Positions 41,801-50,194 of a stretch of DNA of 64,000 nucleotides are shown one piece after another. A program made the translations under genes and the position numbers. Each line of letters opens with the position of its first letter. Within the stretch, counting starts at the first letter, position 1. The notes below the pieces were generated by a model that was not told the DNA's origin, made no database searches, and saw only the letters and a list, made by a program, of their open reading frames with translations. The stretch comes from Polyangiaceae bacterium (GTDB lineage: Bacteria; Myxococcota_A; Polyangia; Polyangiales; Polyangiaceae): positions 1 to 64,000 of the forward strand of contig JANXOF010000082.1 of NCBI GenBank assembly GCA_025353725.1, read 5' to 3'.

Positions 41801-42982
41801 TCAGACCGTGCCCGCGTCGTCTGGGTCGCGACCGAAGAGGGCCTCGACGAAGTCGACCGCGACAAACTCGCGGAGGTCCTCCGCACGTTCCCCGAGTCCG
41901 ATGTAGCGGACGGGAACCTTCAGTTCGTCGCAGATGCCGAGCACGATACCCCCCTTGGCGGTCCCGTCGAGTTTCGTGAGAATCAGTCCGGTGAGTTCGA
42001 GCGATTCTTTGAAGAGGGCAGCTTGTGTGAGCGCGTTTTGGCCCGTGGTTGCATCGATCACGAGGAACGTCTCGTGCGGCGCGCCCGCCATCGCCTTCGC
42101 GAGAGTGCGCTTCACCTTCTTGATTTCGTCCATCAAGTTCACTTTTGTGTGAAGCCTGCCGGCGGTGTCCACGAGGAGAACATCTGCGCCGGCCTCTTGC
42201 GCCTTTTTCGTGGCTTCAAAAGCGACCGCGCCCGGGTCGGAGCCATCCTTGCCACGTACGACGTCGGCTCCCACCCGCTTGCCCCAAACTTCCAGCTGCT
42301 GAACGGCCGCCGCACGGAACGTGTCGCCTGCGGCGAGCATGACCGTCTTGCCCTCGGCGCTCCATTTGGTCGCGAGCTTTCCGATACTCGTGGTTTTGCC
42401 AACGCCGTTGACTCCGACCATCAAAACGACCACCGGCTTTGGAGAGGGGTCGCCCGCTGCACGCCGTTCCGTCGACGTCCCCCCATCGTCCAGGATCCGC
42501 GTCGCCTCGCCGCGAAGTGCGGCCCAGACGGCGTCCGAGTCCGTGAGTTCCTTCTTGGCAAGCTTTTCGCGGAGGCGTTCGAGAATCGCGTGCGTGGTCC
42601 TCACGCCGACGTCACTCGAAAGCATCACTTCCTCCAACCTTTCAAGAATGGCCGGATCGATCTCCTTACCGCCCGTGAAGAGGGCTTGGAGCCGCGACAT
42701 GAATCCCCCACGGGTCGCCGCGAGGCCCTTGCGAAGGCCTGCCACGTCTTTGCGCGAGGGCAGGCGCGTTGCGCTGACCTCGCTCGGCGTCGGGGACGAA
42801 AGTGCCTCTGCAACGGCGTCGCCGGCACCCTCTTGGGGAAGGTTATCTTCTTCTGTGTCGCGCGGCGCGGTCTCTTTCGGGAGCGCGTTGGCGCCACTGC
42901 GGAACCGAAGCGCGGCGAGGTAAACGAGTGCCGCGGGCACGATGAGAGCCACCACGGCGATGACGGTCGTGAGGGTATCCAT
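41801..42982 (-). CDS. ftsY: signal recognition particle receptor FtsY
   Basis: 393 residues from ATG 42982. Unlike E. coli FtsY, the N terminus is a true membrane helix (TVIAVVALIVPAALVYLAALRF) followed by an acidic linker. The NG domain has the helical N part (FTGGKEIDPAILERLEEVML), the P-loop VGVNGVGKTTSIGK, DTFRAAAVQQLEVW, DTAGRLHTKVNLMDEIKK, and LTKLDGTAKGGIVLG. It docks ribosome-SRP complexes at the inner membrane for co-translational insertion. The chosen start opens the membrane helix; the frame begins 13 codons further up but that part is not conserved-looking. It is 45 bases after an uncharacterised envelope protein on the same strand. Confidence 0.95.
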   Translation of the reverse strand: MDTLTTVIAVVALIVPAALVYLAALRFRSGANALPKETAPRDTEEDNLPQEGAGDAVAEALSSPTPSEVSATRLPSRKDVAGLRKGLAATRGGFMSRLQALFTGGKEIDPAILERLEEVMLSSDVGVRTTHAILERLREKLAKKELTDSDAVWAALRGEATRILDDGGTSTERRAAGDPSPKPVVVLMVGVNGVGKTTSIGKLATKWSAEGKTVMLAAGDTFRAAAVQQLEVWGKRVGADVVRGKDGSDPGAVAFEATKKAQEAGADVLLVDTAGRLHTKVNLMDEIKKVKRTLAKAMAGAPHETFLVIDATTGQNALTQAALFKESLELTGLILTKLDGTAKGGIVLGICDELKVPVRYIGLGERAEDLREFVAVDFVEALFGRDPDDAGTV

Positions 42983-43027
42983 CGCCGTACCGTTATAGGA
43001 AGGCGGTGCCTGCCCCGTCAACGTTGG

Positions 43028-44926
43028 TTATTCGCTTCTCTCTCGTTGCTTTTTACCGCTTTCCCGTGGCGGTCCCTTTGCATTTGCCCGTTTGGGAGGC
43101 GCGAAGTCGTTCAGCGCGGTTTCGCGATGCGGAGGGTCGGGGGAGAGCTGGTCGATAGTGGTTTCCCGCTGGGCGTCGACGGAACCCGGCCCGAACGCCG
43201 CGTGCTCGAGCGCCTCGGCCCATCGCACCGTTTGCGCGTCCGCACCTTTCGCGCATCGCACTTCTGTCGGGGTGGGCTCGGGTCGTCCTTCGACGGGGGG
43301 TCCGCGGTGACGCGCCCAGCTCACGAGCCGGTCGAGCAACGCGCGCTTTCTTAGCAAAAGCGCGACACGTAACTCACCAGAAGTCGGTAAAGGCTGCAGT
43401 AGCCGCGCGTGAAGCTTCGCTTCAACGCCGATTTGCTCGACGCCGACGAGTCCGGCGAGCTCGGGTATCTGAAAGCGCCCCTTCGCGTCGACAAGGACTT
43501 CATGGAGGATCGTTTTGCCGTCGAAGGTTCCGCGTTCGACCCAAACGTGAGCGTTCTCGATCGGGGTGAGGTCGTGGGCGTCGATGACGCGTCCACGCCA
43601 CCCGTGTTCGTCTTTGCTCGCCTCACGGATCACGTCGAGACGCGCCCGCGGCAGCGCCCTGGAAGACGCGCTCGAGGTCCCCGGTGCGGGAATGGCCTGG
43701 CGGTGGCGGGATGCGATTCGGGTCAAAAGGAACCCTCCAAGCACGAAGACACTGGCGAGTAAGATCGGCACCTTGGCCAAAAAACTCGGCGTTCGGAACG
43801 GGATGGACACCGTGGTGACGCCACCCGGCTCGTACCAAGGCGACGTCGACACGTAGCGAACGTGCATCCATCTGTCCGCCCCGAGTAAGTTGAGGCGGCC
43901 GGAGAGCTTTGCCTTCCCGAGGACGGCGGGAGCGGCCGCGATCACGTGGTCACCGATGCGCCCTTCGACACTTCCCCCCGTCACTGGGCCTCGTACAGAG
44001 GTCACGTCGAGCGTCAGGTCGAAGCTATCGTCTTGCAGACTGTCGTCGAAGACGCCGACTTCCCGCGCGACCGCGGGCCCGCGCACGGCGACGCTCACAC
44101 GGCGCTCGATCTCAGCGGCGTAAACGCTTTGAGAGATTTGCGCGTCGCCGGCGAACGACACGTGGAGCCGACCCTGGCCGGGAGGGCCCATTTTCTTCGT
44201 GTCCACGTCAAAGCGCGCTCGCCCCGAGGCGTCGGTTGTGGTGCGGGCAAGCTCCGATCGCGACTCGTCGGAGAGAACAAGAAGGAGGCCTGGCTTTCGG
44301 AGCGTTCTCCCATCCTCCTCGACCCGCGCATCTATCTCGAAAGCCATGCTCTGCGTATCGAGTGAAAGATTGCTAGGAAGAGGGTCAAATTGAAGGCGAA
44401 GAAGTTGGCGTGCGGCATCGAACGCGACCTCCGCTTCGACGCCGTCGATGAAGCTTGTGCCGCGCCAGGCCAGCCGAGCCTTGAATTGCGCGGTAGCGAG
44501 CTTCACTCGGAAACAGAAGTGGCCACCGTCGTCGGTGGTCGCAACGACGTCGTGAACGCCAACCTGTCCGGATGCGTGCTCACCCGCGCGTGCGACTCCA
44601 CCAGCCGCTCGCGGGTCGCACGATCGAACCCCTTGAAGGTTTTCACGCACCTCGGTACCCGTAGGCTCACTTTGCCGCGCGAGCAGGATCGTCAGACCTT
44701 CGCGTGCGAGTGCTTGCCCCGCGTCGTCGACGAGGGATCCCGAGAACACGATCTCGCCTCGGTCCCGAGATACGTGGGCCTCAAGGACGGCTCTCCCTCG
44801 AATCCGAAGGGCTTCAGCCCCTGACGCGTCGCTGGAGCAGGGGAGGAGTAGTATAGAGAGAGCCAGGGCCGCGAATGCGCACGAATTCGCGCATAAACGC
44901 GTTGCGCGTGCGACGCGGTAGTTCAC
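43028..44926 (-). CDS. large envelope protein with Ig-like/carboxypeptidase-regulatory-like domains
   Basis: 632 residues from GTG 44926, which follows GAGGG at 5 bases. Signal peptide CAFAALALSILLLPCSSDA, then a ~340-residue periplasmic part of beta-sandwich segments (GSLVDDAGQALAREGLTILL, RTTTDASGRARFDVD), one membrane helix near ~388-405 (LLASVFVLGGFLLTRIA), and a cytoplasmic-side part holding another carboxypeptidase-regulatory-like domain (GRVIDAHDLTPIENAHVWVE, VDAKGRFQIP) and a charged tail. If the orientation is right, a 'regulatory' beta-sandwich lies inside the cell, which is unusual; alternatively the helix is a stop of a different topology. Function unknown. Precedes ftsY. Confidence 0.68.
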   Translation of the reverse strand: MNYRVARATRLCANSCAFAALALSILLLPCSSDASGAEALRIRGRAVLEAHVSRDRGEIVFSGSLVDDAGQALAREGLTILLARQSEPTGTEVRENLQGVRSCDPRAAGGVARAGEHASGQVGVHDVVATTDDGGHFCFRVKLATAQFKARLAWRGTSFIDGVEAEVAFDAARQLLRLQFDPLPSNLSLDTQSMAFEIDARVEEDGRTLRKPGLLLVLSDESRSELARTTTDASGRARFDVDTKKMGPPGQGRLHVSFAGDAQISQSVYAAEIERRVSVAVRGPAVAREVGVFDDSLQDDSFDLTLDVTSVRGPVTGGSVEGRIGDHVIAAAPAVLGKAKLSGRLNLLGADRWMHVRYVSTSPWYEPGGVTTVSIPFRTPSFLAKVPILLASVFVLGGFLLTRIASRHRQAIPAPGTSSASSRALPRARLDVIREASKDEHGWRGRVIDAHDLTPIENAHVWVERGTFDGKTILHEVLVDAKGRFQIPELAGLVGVEQIGVEAKLHARLLQPLPTSGELRVALLLRKRALLDRLVSWARHRGPPVEGRPEPTPTEVRCAKGADAQTVRWAEALEHAAFGPGSVDAQRETTIDQLSPDPPHRETALNDFAPPKRANAKGPPRESGKKQRERSE

Positions 44927-45136
44927 GTTACCCTCGCAGAAGAAGTGAAGGAACTCACGTGGGTCTCCGTCGATCTCACTGCCCGCTACCTGCCTCGTGC
45001 GCGTCTGTCAACGAGCCGAGCCTAGCGAAAACGGAGTGCGAGAGCCCCGACAATGCGTGATATCTTTTGGATGTTGATGCGCGTGCGAGTCGGCTCGGCA
45101 AGATTGCCTAAGTCAACTGAGTCAGACGGGTCAGCG

Positions 45137-46045
45137 ATGGCCGGCGGCTCGGCCGATCCTGTTTTCTATTCTTCTACTTCAACGCGCGCCATTCGCGGAA
45201 TCCGCGGTTCCGGGCGCCTGGCCGCGATGCTTGTGCCTGTATGGCTCGGCTTGTGTTCTCCGCTCGGCGTTGGGGTCGCACACGCCGATGTCGATCGGGT
45301 AAAATTTCTCGCGGAACGGTTGCAGTCGGATGACCCGCGCGTCCGAACGAGCGCGACTCTAGCCCTTGGTTCCAGCAACGAAGAGGCCGCTGTCGAACCG
45401 CTCTGTCGCGCGCTTAGAGACCCGGCCGAAGTCGTTCGACAGGCCTCGGCTGTCGCGATGAAGCGCCTCGGCCGACCGGGCGCACTGCCGTGCCTGCGCG
45501 AGCGGCTGGCCGCGGAAGTCCGCGACGGCGTGAAGGTGGCAATGGAGCGTGCGATTGAGTCGATCTCGGCGACCGCGCGCTCCGACGGCAGCGACGCCGA
45601 TGACAGGGTGAAAGAAAACCCGAACGCGAAGTACTACATCGCTCTCTCGACGATCGCGAACTCGACGGGGCGCACGCAGTCCGAGGTCGAAAGTGTCGTG
45701 GTGAGGGCCATTCGGTCCAAGCTGGAGGCGTCAGGGACCGCGCAACTCGCACCCTCTAAGGAATCTGCCGACAGCGCGCGGGAGTCCATCAAGAAACGGA
45801 AGCTGAGTGGGTTCTATCTCGCGATTGCCGTCGACAAATTCGACTACTCGGGCGGTAATCTAAGGGTGAAGGTGAAGATCGGAGTCTTCACCTACCCAGG
45901 TAAGTCACTCCTCGGCAACGTCGACAAGACGTTGACGAAGGAGGGCGTTTCGAGCGGCGACAAAACCTCCGAGGACCAAATGCTGGACCTCGCGGCAGGA
46001 CTCGCGAGCGAACAGTTCGCACAAAGCGCTAGTGCATTCCTCTGA
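45137..46045 (+). CDS. exported HEAT-repeat protein
   Basis: About 302 residues from ATG 45137; the frame is open from 45053 and the start is uncertain. A signal peptide AAMLVPVWLGLCSPLGVGVAHA is followed by a short HEAT array (FLAERLQSDDPRVRTSATLAL, AVEPLCRALRDPAEVVRQASA, MKRLGRPGALPCLRERLA). The second half (KYYIALSTIANSTGRTQSEVE, SGFYLAIAVDKFDYSGGNLRVKVKIGVF in part, KSLLGNVDKTLTKEG) resembles a domain of unknown role with strands near the end. It precedes the HAMP-containing gene by 30 bases on the same strand and may share its transcript. Confidence 0.72.
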   Translation: MAGGSADPVFYSSTSTRAIRGIRGSGRLAAMLVPVWLGLCSPLGVGVAHADVDRVKFLAERLQSDDPRVRTSATLALGSSNEEAAVEPLCRALRDPAEVVRQASAVAMKRLGRPGALPCLRERLAAEVRDGVKVAMERAIESISATARSDGSDADDRVKENPNAKYYIALSTIANSTGRTQSEVESVVVRAIRSKLEASGTAQLAPSKESADSARESIKKRKLSGFYLAIAVDKFDYSGGNLRVKVKIGVFTYPGKSLLGNVDKTLTKEGVSSGDKTSEDQMLDLAAGLASEQFAQSASAFL

Positions 46046-46075
46046 TGGTTCCGATGGTGATGAGGGTTTAGACCG

Positions 46076-46822
46076 ATGACGACCTCTGCTCAGCCGACAA
46101 CCCACACTCGCCCGAAGTACAAGCGCAGCTTTAAGAACTACCTGCTCGACCCGCGTTTCCAACTAAAGTGGACGGGCATGATCATCGGTGTGGCGTTCGT
46201 CATCAGCGCCATCATGGGAATCTTCCTGTACCGGACGAGCAGCGAGGTCACGGCTCAAAGCCAGAAAGTGATCGGCCAAGGGCAGGAGCTTATCAAGGAG
46301 AGCCTCAAAAACTCCGACCTCGTCAAGATGCAGATTAAAAAGGAGTACGGTGACGCCCCCGAACTTGCGGAGACGTTCAACAAGAGCGCGCAGGAGCTCG
46401 ACGGTCAGCTCGACATCAAGCACAAGCTGTTACTTTCTCAGCAGCAAGCGACGATCTCGCAGCAGAACACGATGCTCGCGTCGCTTGTGGCCGGTCTCGC
46501 CCTTCTCGTGGTTCTCATCGGTGTGCTGGGCATCTACTTTACGCACAAGGTCGTAGGCCCGATCTACAAGATGAAAATGCTCCTTCGTCAAGTGGGTGAC
46601 GGCAAACTTAACTTCCACGGCAAGCTACGCAAAGGCGATGAACTTCAAGACTTTTTCGAGGTCTTTGCGGCGATGGTCGAGAAGCTAAAAGACCGACAAC
46701 GTCGGGAGGTTACCGAGCTCGAGCAGGCGATGGAGGCCGCTACGGCTTCAGGAGCAAGCGATGACGCCATCGAAAAAATTCGACACGTGCGTGATGAGAT
46801 GCGCGCCGCTCTCGACGTTTAG
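46076..46822 (+). CDS. HAMP-domain membrane signalling protein without output domain
   Basis: 248 residues. Cytoplasmic N-terminal tail (RPKYKRSFKNYLLDPRFQLKW), membrane helix 1 at ~33-52, a short periplasmic helical part of about 80 residues, helix 2 at ~133-153 (LVAGLALLVVLIGVLGIYF), then a HAMP linker (THKVVGPIYKMKMLLRQVGDG) and a C-terminal coiled coil (EVFAAMVEKLKDRQRREVTELEQAME). The FKNYLLDPRFQLK lead is typical of a group of delta-proteobacterial/myxobacterial HAMP proteins. There is no kinase, cyclase or methyl-accepting domain, so it must signal through a partner or act structurally. Confidence 0.8.
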   Translation: MTTSAQPTTHTRPKYKRSFKNYLLDPRFQLKWTGMIIGVAFVISAIMGIFLYRTSSEVTAQSQKVIGQGQELIKESLKNSDLVKMQIKKEYGDAPELAETFNKSAQELDGQLDIKHKLLLSQQQATISQQNTMLASLVAGLALLVVLIGVLGIYFTHKVVGPIYKMKMLLRQVGDGKLNFHGKLRKGDELQDFFEVFAAMVEKLKDRQRREVTELEQAMEAATASGASDDAIEKIRHVRDEMRAALDV

Positions 46823-46864
46823 CTCGCACGCCTGCTCAATTCGTAGGTCTGGCGGAGACAGCCC

Positions 46865-47281
46865 CTAGCCGTCGTCTTCCGTGAAAGCACCTGCGATCCA
46901 TTCGATGGTGAGCGCGCCGGAGACGTCACGCGTGACAGCGGCAACGTCGATGCGAACGCGCTTCACGTCGGTACGCGTGGCGAGCCGACCGCGCCAAAGT
47001 GCGCGGACGCCCCTTAATACGGTTCGGCGCTTTGTGAGAGAAATACTCGCGAGCGGCTTATCGAAAGACCGCGGACCGCGCGCGCGCACTTCCACGACGA
47101 CAACGAGTCCTTCTTTAAAGGCCACGATGTCGAGCTCCAAAGAGCCTATACGAAGGTTACGCCAGAGGATCTGGAAGCCATTTGCAAGAAGGCGGTCTGC
47201 TGCAGCATCTTCGGCATCCCGACCGAGCTGATGACGGCGCGGGAGAGGCTGAGACGCCAAGCGCACCCGTTTGCTAGTCAC
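46865..47281 (-). CDS. yraN: UPF0102/YraN-family nuclease-like protein
   Basis: 138 residues from GTG 47281. HQLGRDAEDAAADRLLANGFQILWRN is followed by LELDIVAFKEGLVVVVEVRAR, which is the E-(x)n-D-(x)n-ExK-like core of the restriction-endonuclease-like fold of YraN; here the ExK position reads VEVRAR, i.e. Lys is replaced by Arg. The family is nearly universal and poorly understood, possibly linked to recombination or DNA uptake. Its start overlaps the stop of the upstream lipoprotein gene by 8 bases. Confidence 0.82.
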   Translation of the reverse strand: MTSKRVRLASQPLPRRHQLGRDAEDAAADRLLANGFQILWRNLRIGSLELDIVAFKEGLVVVVEVRARGPRSFDKPLASISLTKRRTVLRGVRALWRGRLATRTDVKRVRIDVAAVTRDVSGALTIEWIAGAFTEDDG

Positions 47282-47912
47282 ACTTGTTGGTTACAGGATC
47301 GCAAAACGGCGTCTTACAGCTGCTGTTCTTGTCGTACTCTGTTTTGCTCTTTATGCAGTACGAGCCAGTAAGGCCTTCGTTACTACCCGCGCCGATCGAT
47401 GTCACAAGTGGGCTGCACGAAAAACCATCGGGACAATCGCAGAACGTTTGTCCACTCGGCTTCTCACCATTCGCATCGGCGCAACGGCAAGAACAGTACA
47501 CGGCTTTGTCAGCGGTTCGGTCCACACACTGGGCTTTGACAAGAGCCTTCTTCTCGGGATCCCGAAAGCTCGCGGGGTCTGCCGAATTCGTCAGCCCTGT
47601 CACAGCCTTTGTCGAATCGCCGGGATTGAGGCACGCGCTCTTGGCCGCCGCTGGCTTCTGGCCGTCTGCCAGCTGGCCGTAGGGACAACTCACGCGCCCT
47701 TGGAAGTGGTTGACGAGACAAATCCGCGTGCGGCACTGGAAGCTCTTCGACTCGACGTTGACCTCTCGTGCGTCGAAACCGCCAAAGCTTGGGTCGTACT
47801 CTTGTTCAGGCGTGCACGGATCGCCAACACCCTGCTCCGAGCAGCCGGGACTGGCGGAAACGAGAAGGAAGCCGGTCCCAAGCAAAATCGCCGTCGAAAT
47901 GGCTCTCTTCAT
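47274..47912 (-). CDS. Cys-rich lipoprotein, function unknown
   Basis: 212 residues from ATG 47912. The signal peptide AISTAILLGTGFLLVSASPGC ends in a plausible lipobox with the Cys near residue 22. The mature part is rich in Cys (CTPEQ, QCRTRICLVNH, VSCPYG, YCSCRCADANGE, FCDCPDGFSC, FCDPVTNKCD), suggesting disulfide-stabilised surface protein similar to many myxobacterial lipoproteins with a 'CRCA...C.CP.GF.C' block. Role unknown. The ATG was chosen because it starts the signal peptide; the frame is open further upstream to 48185 without protein-like text. Confidence 0.72.
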   Translation of the reverse strand: MKRAISTAILLGTGFLLVSASPGCSEQGVGDPCTPEQEYDPSFGGFDAREVNVESKSFQCRTRICLVNHFQGRVSCPYGQLADGQKPAAAKSACLNPGDSTKAVTGLTNSADPASFRDPEKKALVKAQCVDRTADKAVYCSCRCADANGEKPSGQTFCDCPDGFSCSPLVTSIGAGSNEGLTGSYCIKSKTEYDKNSSCKTPFCDPVTNKCD

Positions 47913-48165
47913 CGTAGCTGAGAACGGTAGACGTTTGGTGCGTGGAGCGTCAAGCATGTAGTCACCCATGGCCGGTTCGCGGGAGATCCGTCGGGCCTCT
48001 GCGACCTCGTTTCGCGCGCCGCTTTCCGGGTCATCGTCGTGGCGCTCGGCGCGCGCGAGTCGAGTCTCTCGATTCATCCGCGAGCCACCCACCGGAGCGG
48101 AATTTTCGTGCATCTGGCACTCAGTCAGCGACGGCGTGGACTCCCTCTCCGCTTCCGCAATCGCC

Positions 48166-48195
48166 TTGACAAGCGCGAATTCCACTCCGTACCAT
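48166..48195 (+). promoter_or_regulatory. candidate sigma70 promoter of the gliding-type operon
   Basis: A perfect TTGACA at 48166-48171 and TACCAT at 48190-48195 (4 of 6 matches), spaced 18 bases. Transcription would start near 48202 and leave a leader of about 190 bases, which includes the hairpin at 48265. Confidence 0.4.
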
Positions 48196-48264
48196 CCGTC
48201 AGCTCACATCGATGATCGTCATCAATTCATTCATGTTTTCTGCCCTGTCGCCTGCCCGCGCCCA

Positions 48265-48288
48265 CCTCGTGGCACGAGGCAGTTTTTT
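48265..48288 (+). terminator. hairpin with U-run in the leader of the gliding-type operon (attenuator-like)
   Basis: CCTCGT pairs with ACGAGG around a 3-base GGC loop, followed by CAG and six T. It sits about 100 bases before the first start codon of the plus-strand operon and downstream of the candidate promoter, and no plus-strand gene lies just upstream. It could be a leader attenuator or a stop for transcription entering from upstream. Confidence 0.5.
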
Positions 48289-48390
48289 ATGTGAATCGAG
48301 CGCTGCAAAAGGTTTCTGCTGATGGAACCTTCGCGCCCGCTCTGCCTCACTTCGCTGTCCTCTCACTCCGCAAGGCGAGGAAACCTGGTA

Positions 48391-50187
48391 ATGCGTCACA
48401 CGATCGTTCGAAGCTGTCTGCGAAAACTCCTCGTCGTCATCGGTCCAGGATCGTGCCTCCTGGCGCTCGCGACGATGAGCACCGAAGCCTCTGCGCAGCG
48501 CCTCAAGCCAAAGCCGCCTACCGCCCGGCCCGCGCCAAAGCCTCCCGCAAAGCAAGGAAAACCCGCCGCGGGCGGTGACGCCATTGAACTCGACGACGCC
48601 GCGGTCCCTCCCACAGGTCCGGGCGCGGCCAAGCCGGTGGAGAATGGACCTCCGCCGGTCGCAGGACAGATGACCGAGCAGGCTGCGCAGGCGAAGCGCC
48701 TGTTCGATGGTGAGAAGTGGGGTGATGCGTCGCTTGCCCTGTACCGCGTGTACAAAGGTGAGACAGGCGACGATGAGGGGAACAAGCAGCTAAGCCAGTA
48801 CCACTTAGCGATCTCGCTCTATCGCTTGAAATTCTACCAAGCGGCCTATGGACTCTTTTCTGAAATTGCCGACAAGCCGAACCATCTGAAGTTTAATGAG
48901 ACGTTGCTCTGGCTCGCGAAGCTCGCAACCGACCTTCCCGAGCCTGCCGATATCGTCGAGCGAGTTGGCAAGTACAACGACGCGGCCATCGAGAAGTTTA
49001 ATAACCAGAACCAGCGCGAATTGTACTGGCAGCTGAACTATCTGCTCGGTCGTTACAAGTATCGCAACCGGCAATACGAGGACGCCCTCCGCCTGTTCAC
49101 GAAGGTCGACAGGCAGTCGAAGTACTACGTCAAGGGCCAGTTTTTCTCGGGCATCAGCAACGTTCAGGTTCGCAAGAGCGTTCCGGCGGTGCAGTCGTTT
49201 CAGCGCATTATTGGCGCCATTGACGAGGGGATCGAGGGGCTCGACGACGAAGACCGCATGAGAGACCTTGCGTTTCTTTCGATGGCGCGGACGTACTACT
49301 CGGCCTCGGTTCGCGTCGACGAGAACAACAAGCCTACGATCGACAGTTCAAAGCTCAGCGCGGCGGTAAAATACTGGAACAAGGTCGATGTCGGAAGCGA
49401 GTACTGGCTCGACGCGCTTTTCGAGGAGTCGTGGGCATACTTCATGGCGGGCGACTATGCGCACGCGCTCGGGAACGTCCACACGATTCAGTCGCCTTAC
49501 TTTCCCGACTCGTACTACCCGGAGGGCGATATCCTCAAGGGAGTCATCTACTTCGCGAACTGCCAGTACGACGACGCTGAGATTGTCGTCGCCAAGTTCC
49601 AGTCGAAGTACCAGCCGCTCTACGATGACCTCAATAAGGTCCTCACGCGGTTCAAGGGAGACGAAGCGGACGAACCCTTTTACAAGTTCTTGAAGGACGT
49701 TCGCGACGATAAAGCCGACCTTCCGCCCCGCACGAAGATCGTTGTGCACAACGCGCTCTCGGACCGCCAGCTCCTTCGCCATCTTTCTTACGTTCAAATT
49801 TTGGATGATGAAGGCAAGCGATTCGGTAAAGCTCCGGTCACATTCCGTGAGTCGCCTCTCGGAAACGATGTTAAGGACTCGCTGCAACTGGCTCGCGACA
49901 TCGCCGTCCGGAACGCGGGGCAGCTCGCTCGCGAGCGCTATCAGCGGAACCTTGACGAGCTGAATGAGCATCTCCGCGACAGCGCGAAAATTCGAATCGA
50001 TATCAATGCGGCGAAGCGAAACCAGCTTGATGCGGCGATCGCGGGCTCTCAGCTGACGTCGCAAGAGTCGGAGCGGAACATCGTTAGGCCTGACGAAGAA
50101 CACGTGGTTTGGCCGTTCGACGGCGAATACTGGCGTGACGAGCTTGGGTTCTATCGACAGACCATCACCTCGAAGTGTGGGAGATAG
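48391..50187 (+). CDS. GltC-like exported TPR protein (gliding-motility type)
   Basis: 598 residues from ATG 48391; the GAGGAAA upstream fits as ribosome site. Signal peptide LVVIGPGSCLLALATMSTEASA, then a Pro/Lys/Ala-rich low-complexity stretch to about residue 95, then TPR-like helical repeats (QYHLAISLYRLKFYQAAYGLFSE in part, ELYWQLNYLLGRYKYRNRQYED in part, YAHALGNVHTIQSPYFPDSYY), ending with a charged helical region. Size, export and place directly before the AgmU-like gene match GltC of the Myxococcus gliding machine, a periplasmic TPR protein. The name is inference from size and order; the repeat content is what I can see. Seven bases to the next start. Confidence 0.68.
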   Translation: MRHTIVRSCLRKLLVVIGPGSCLLALATMSTEASAQRLKPKPPTARPAPKPPAKQGKPAAGGDAIELDDAAVPPTGPGAAKPVENGPPPVAGQMTEQAAQAKRLFDGEKWGDASLALYRVYKGETGDDEGNKQLSQYHLAISLYRLKFYQAAYGLFSEIADKPNHLKFNETLLWLAKLATDLPEPADIVERVGKYNDAAIEKFNNQNQRELYWQLNYLLGRYKYRNRQYEDALRLFTKVDRQSKYYVKGQFFSGISNVQVRKSVPAVQSFQRIIGAIDEGIEGLDDEDRMRDLAFLSMARTYYSASVRVDENNKPTIDSSKLSAAVKYWNKVDVGSEYWLDALFEESWAYFMAGDYAHALGNVHTIQSPYFPDSYYPEGDILKGVIYFANCQYDDAEIVVAKFQSKYQPLYDDLNKVLTRFKGDEADEPFYKFLKDVRDDKADLPPRTKIVVHNALSDRQLLRHLSYVQILDDEGKRFGKAPVTFRESPLGNDVKDSLQLARDIAVRNAGQLARERYQRNLDELNEHLRDSAKIRIDINAAKRNQLDAAIAGSQLTSQESERNIVRPDEEHVVWPFDGEYWRDELGFYRQTITSKCGR

Positions 50188-50194
50188 GTTTCGT

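Larger units (their letters stand above)
47913..48390. other. divergent intergenic region ahead of the gliding-type locus
   Basis: 478 bases between the Cys-rich lipoprotein (minus) and the GltC-like gene (plus). It holds a candidate sigma70 promoter (48166-48195) and a plus-strand hairpin with a T-run (48265-48288), both listed separately. I see no gene; short ORFs here look like noise. Confidence 0.5.

Noticed and set aside
42023-43354. 443-residue plus-strand ORF opposite ftsY and its neighbour
   Set aside because: Shadow of high third-position GC on the coding strand; Arg/Cys-rich text without motifs, while ftsY has every G motif.
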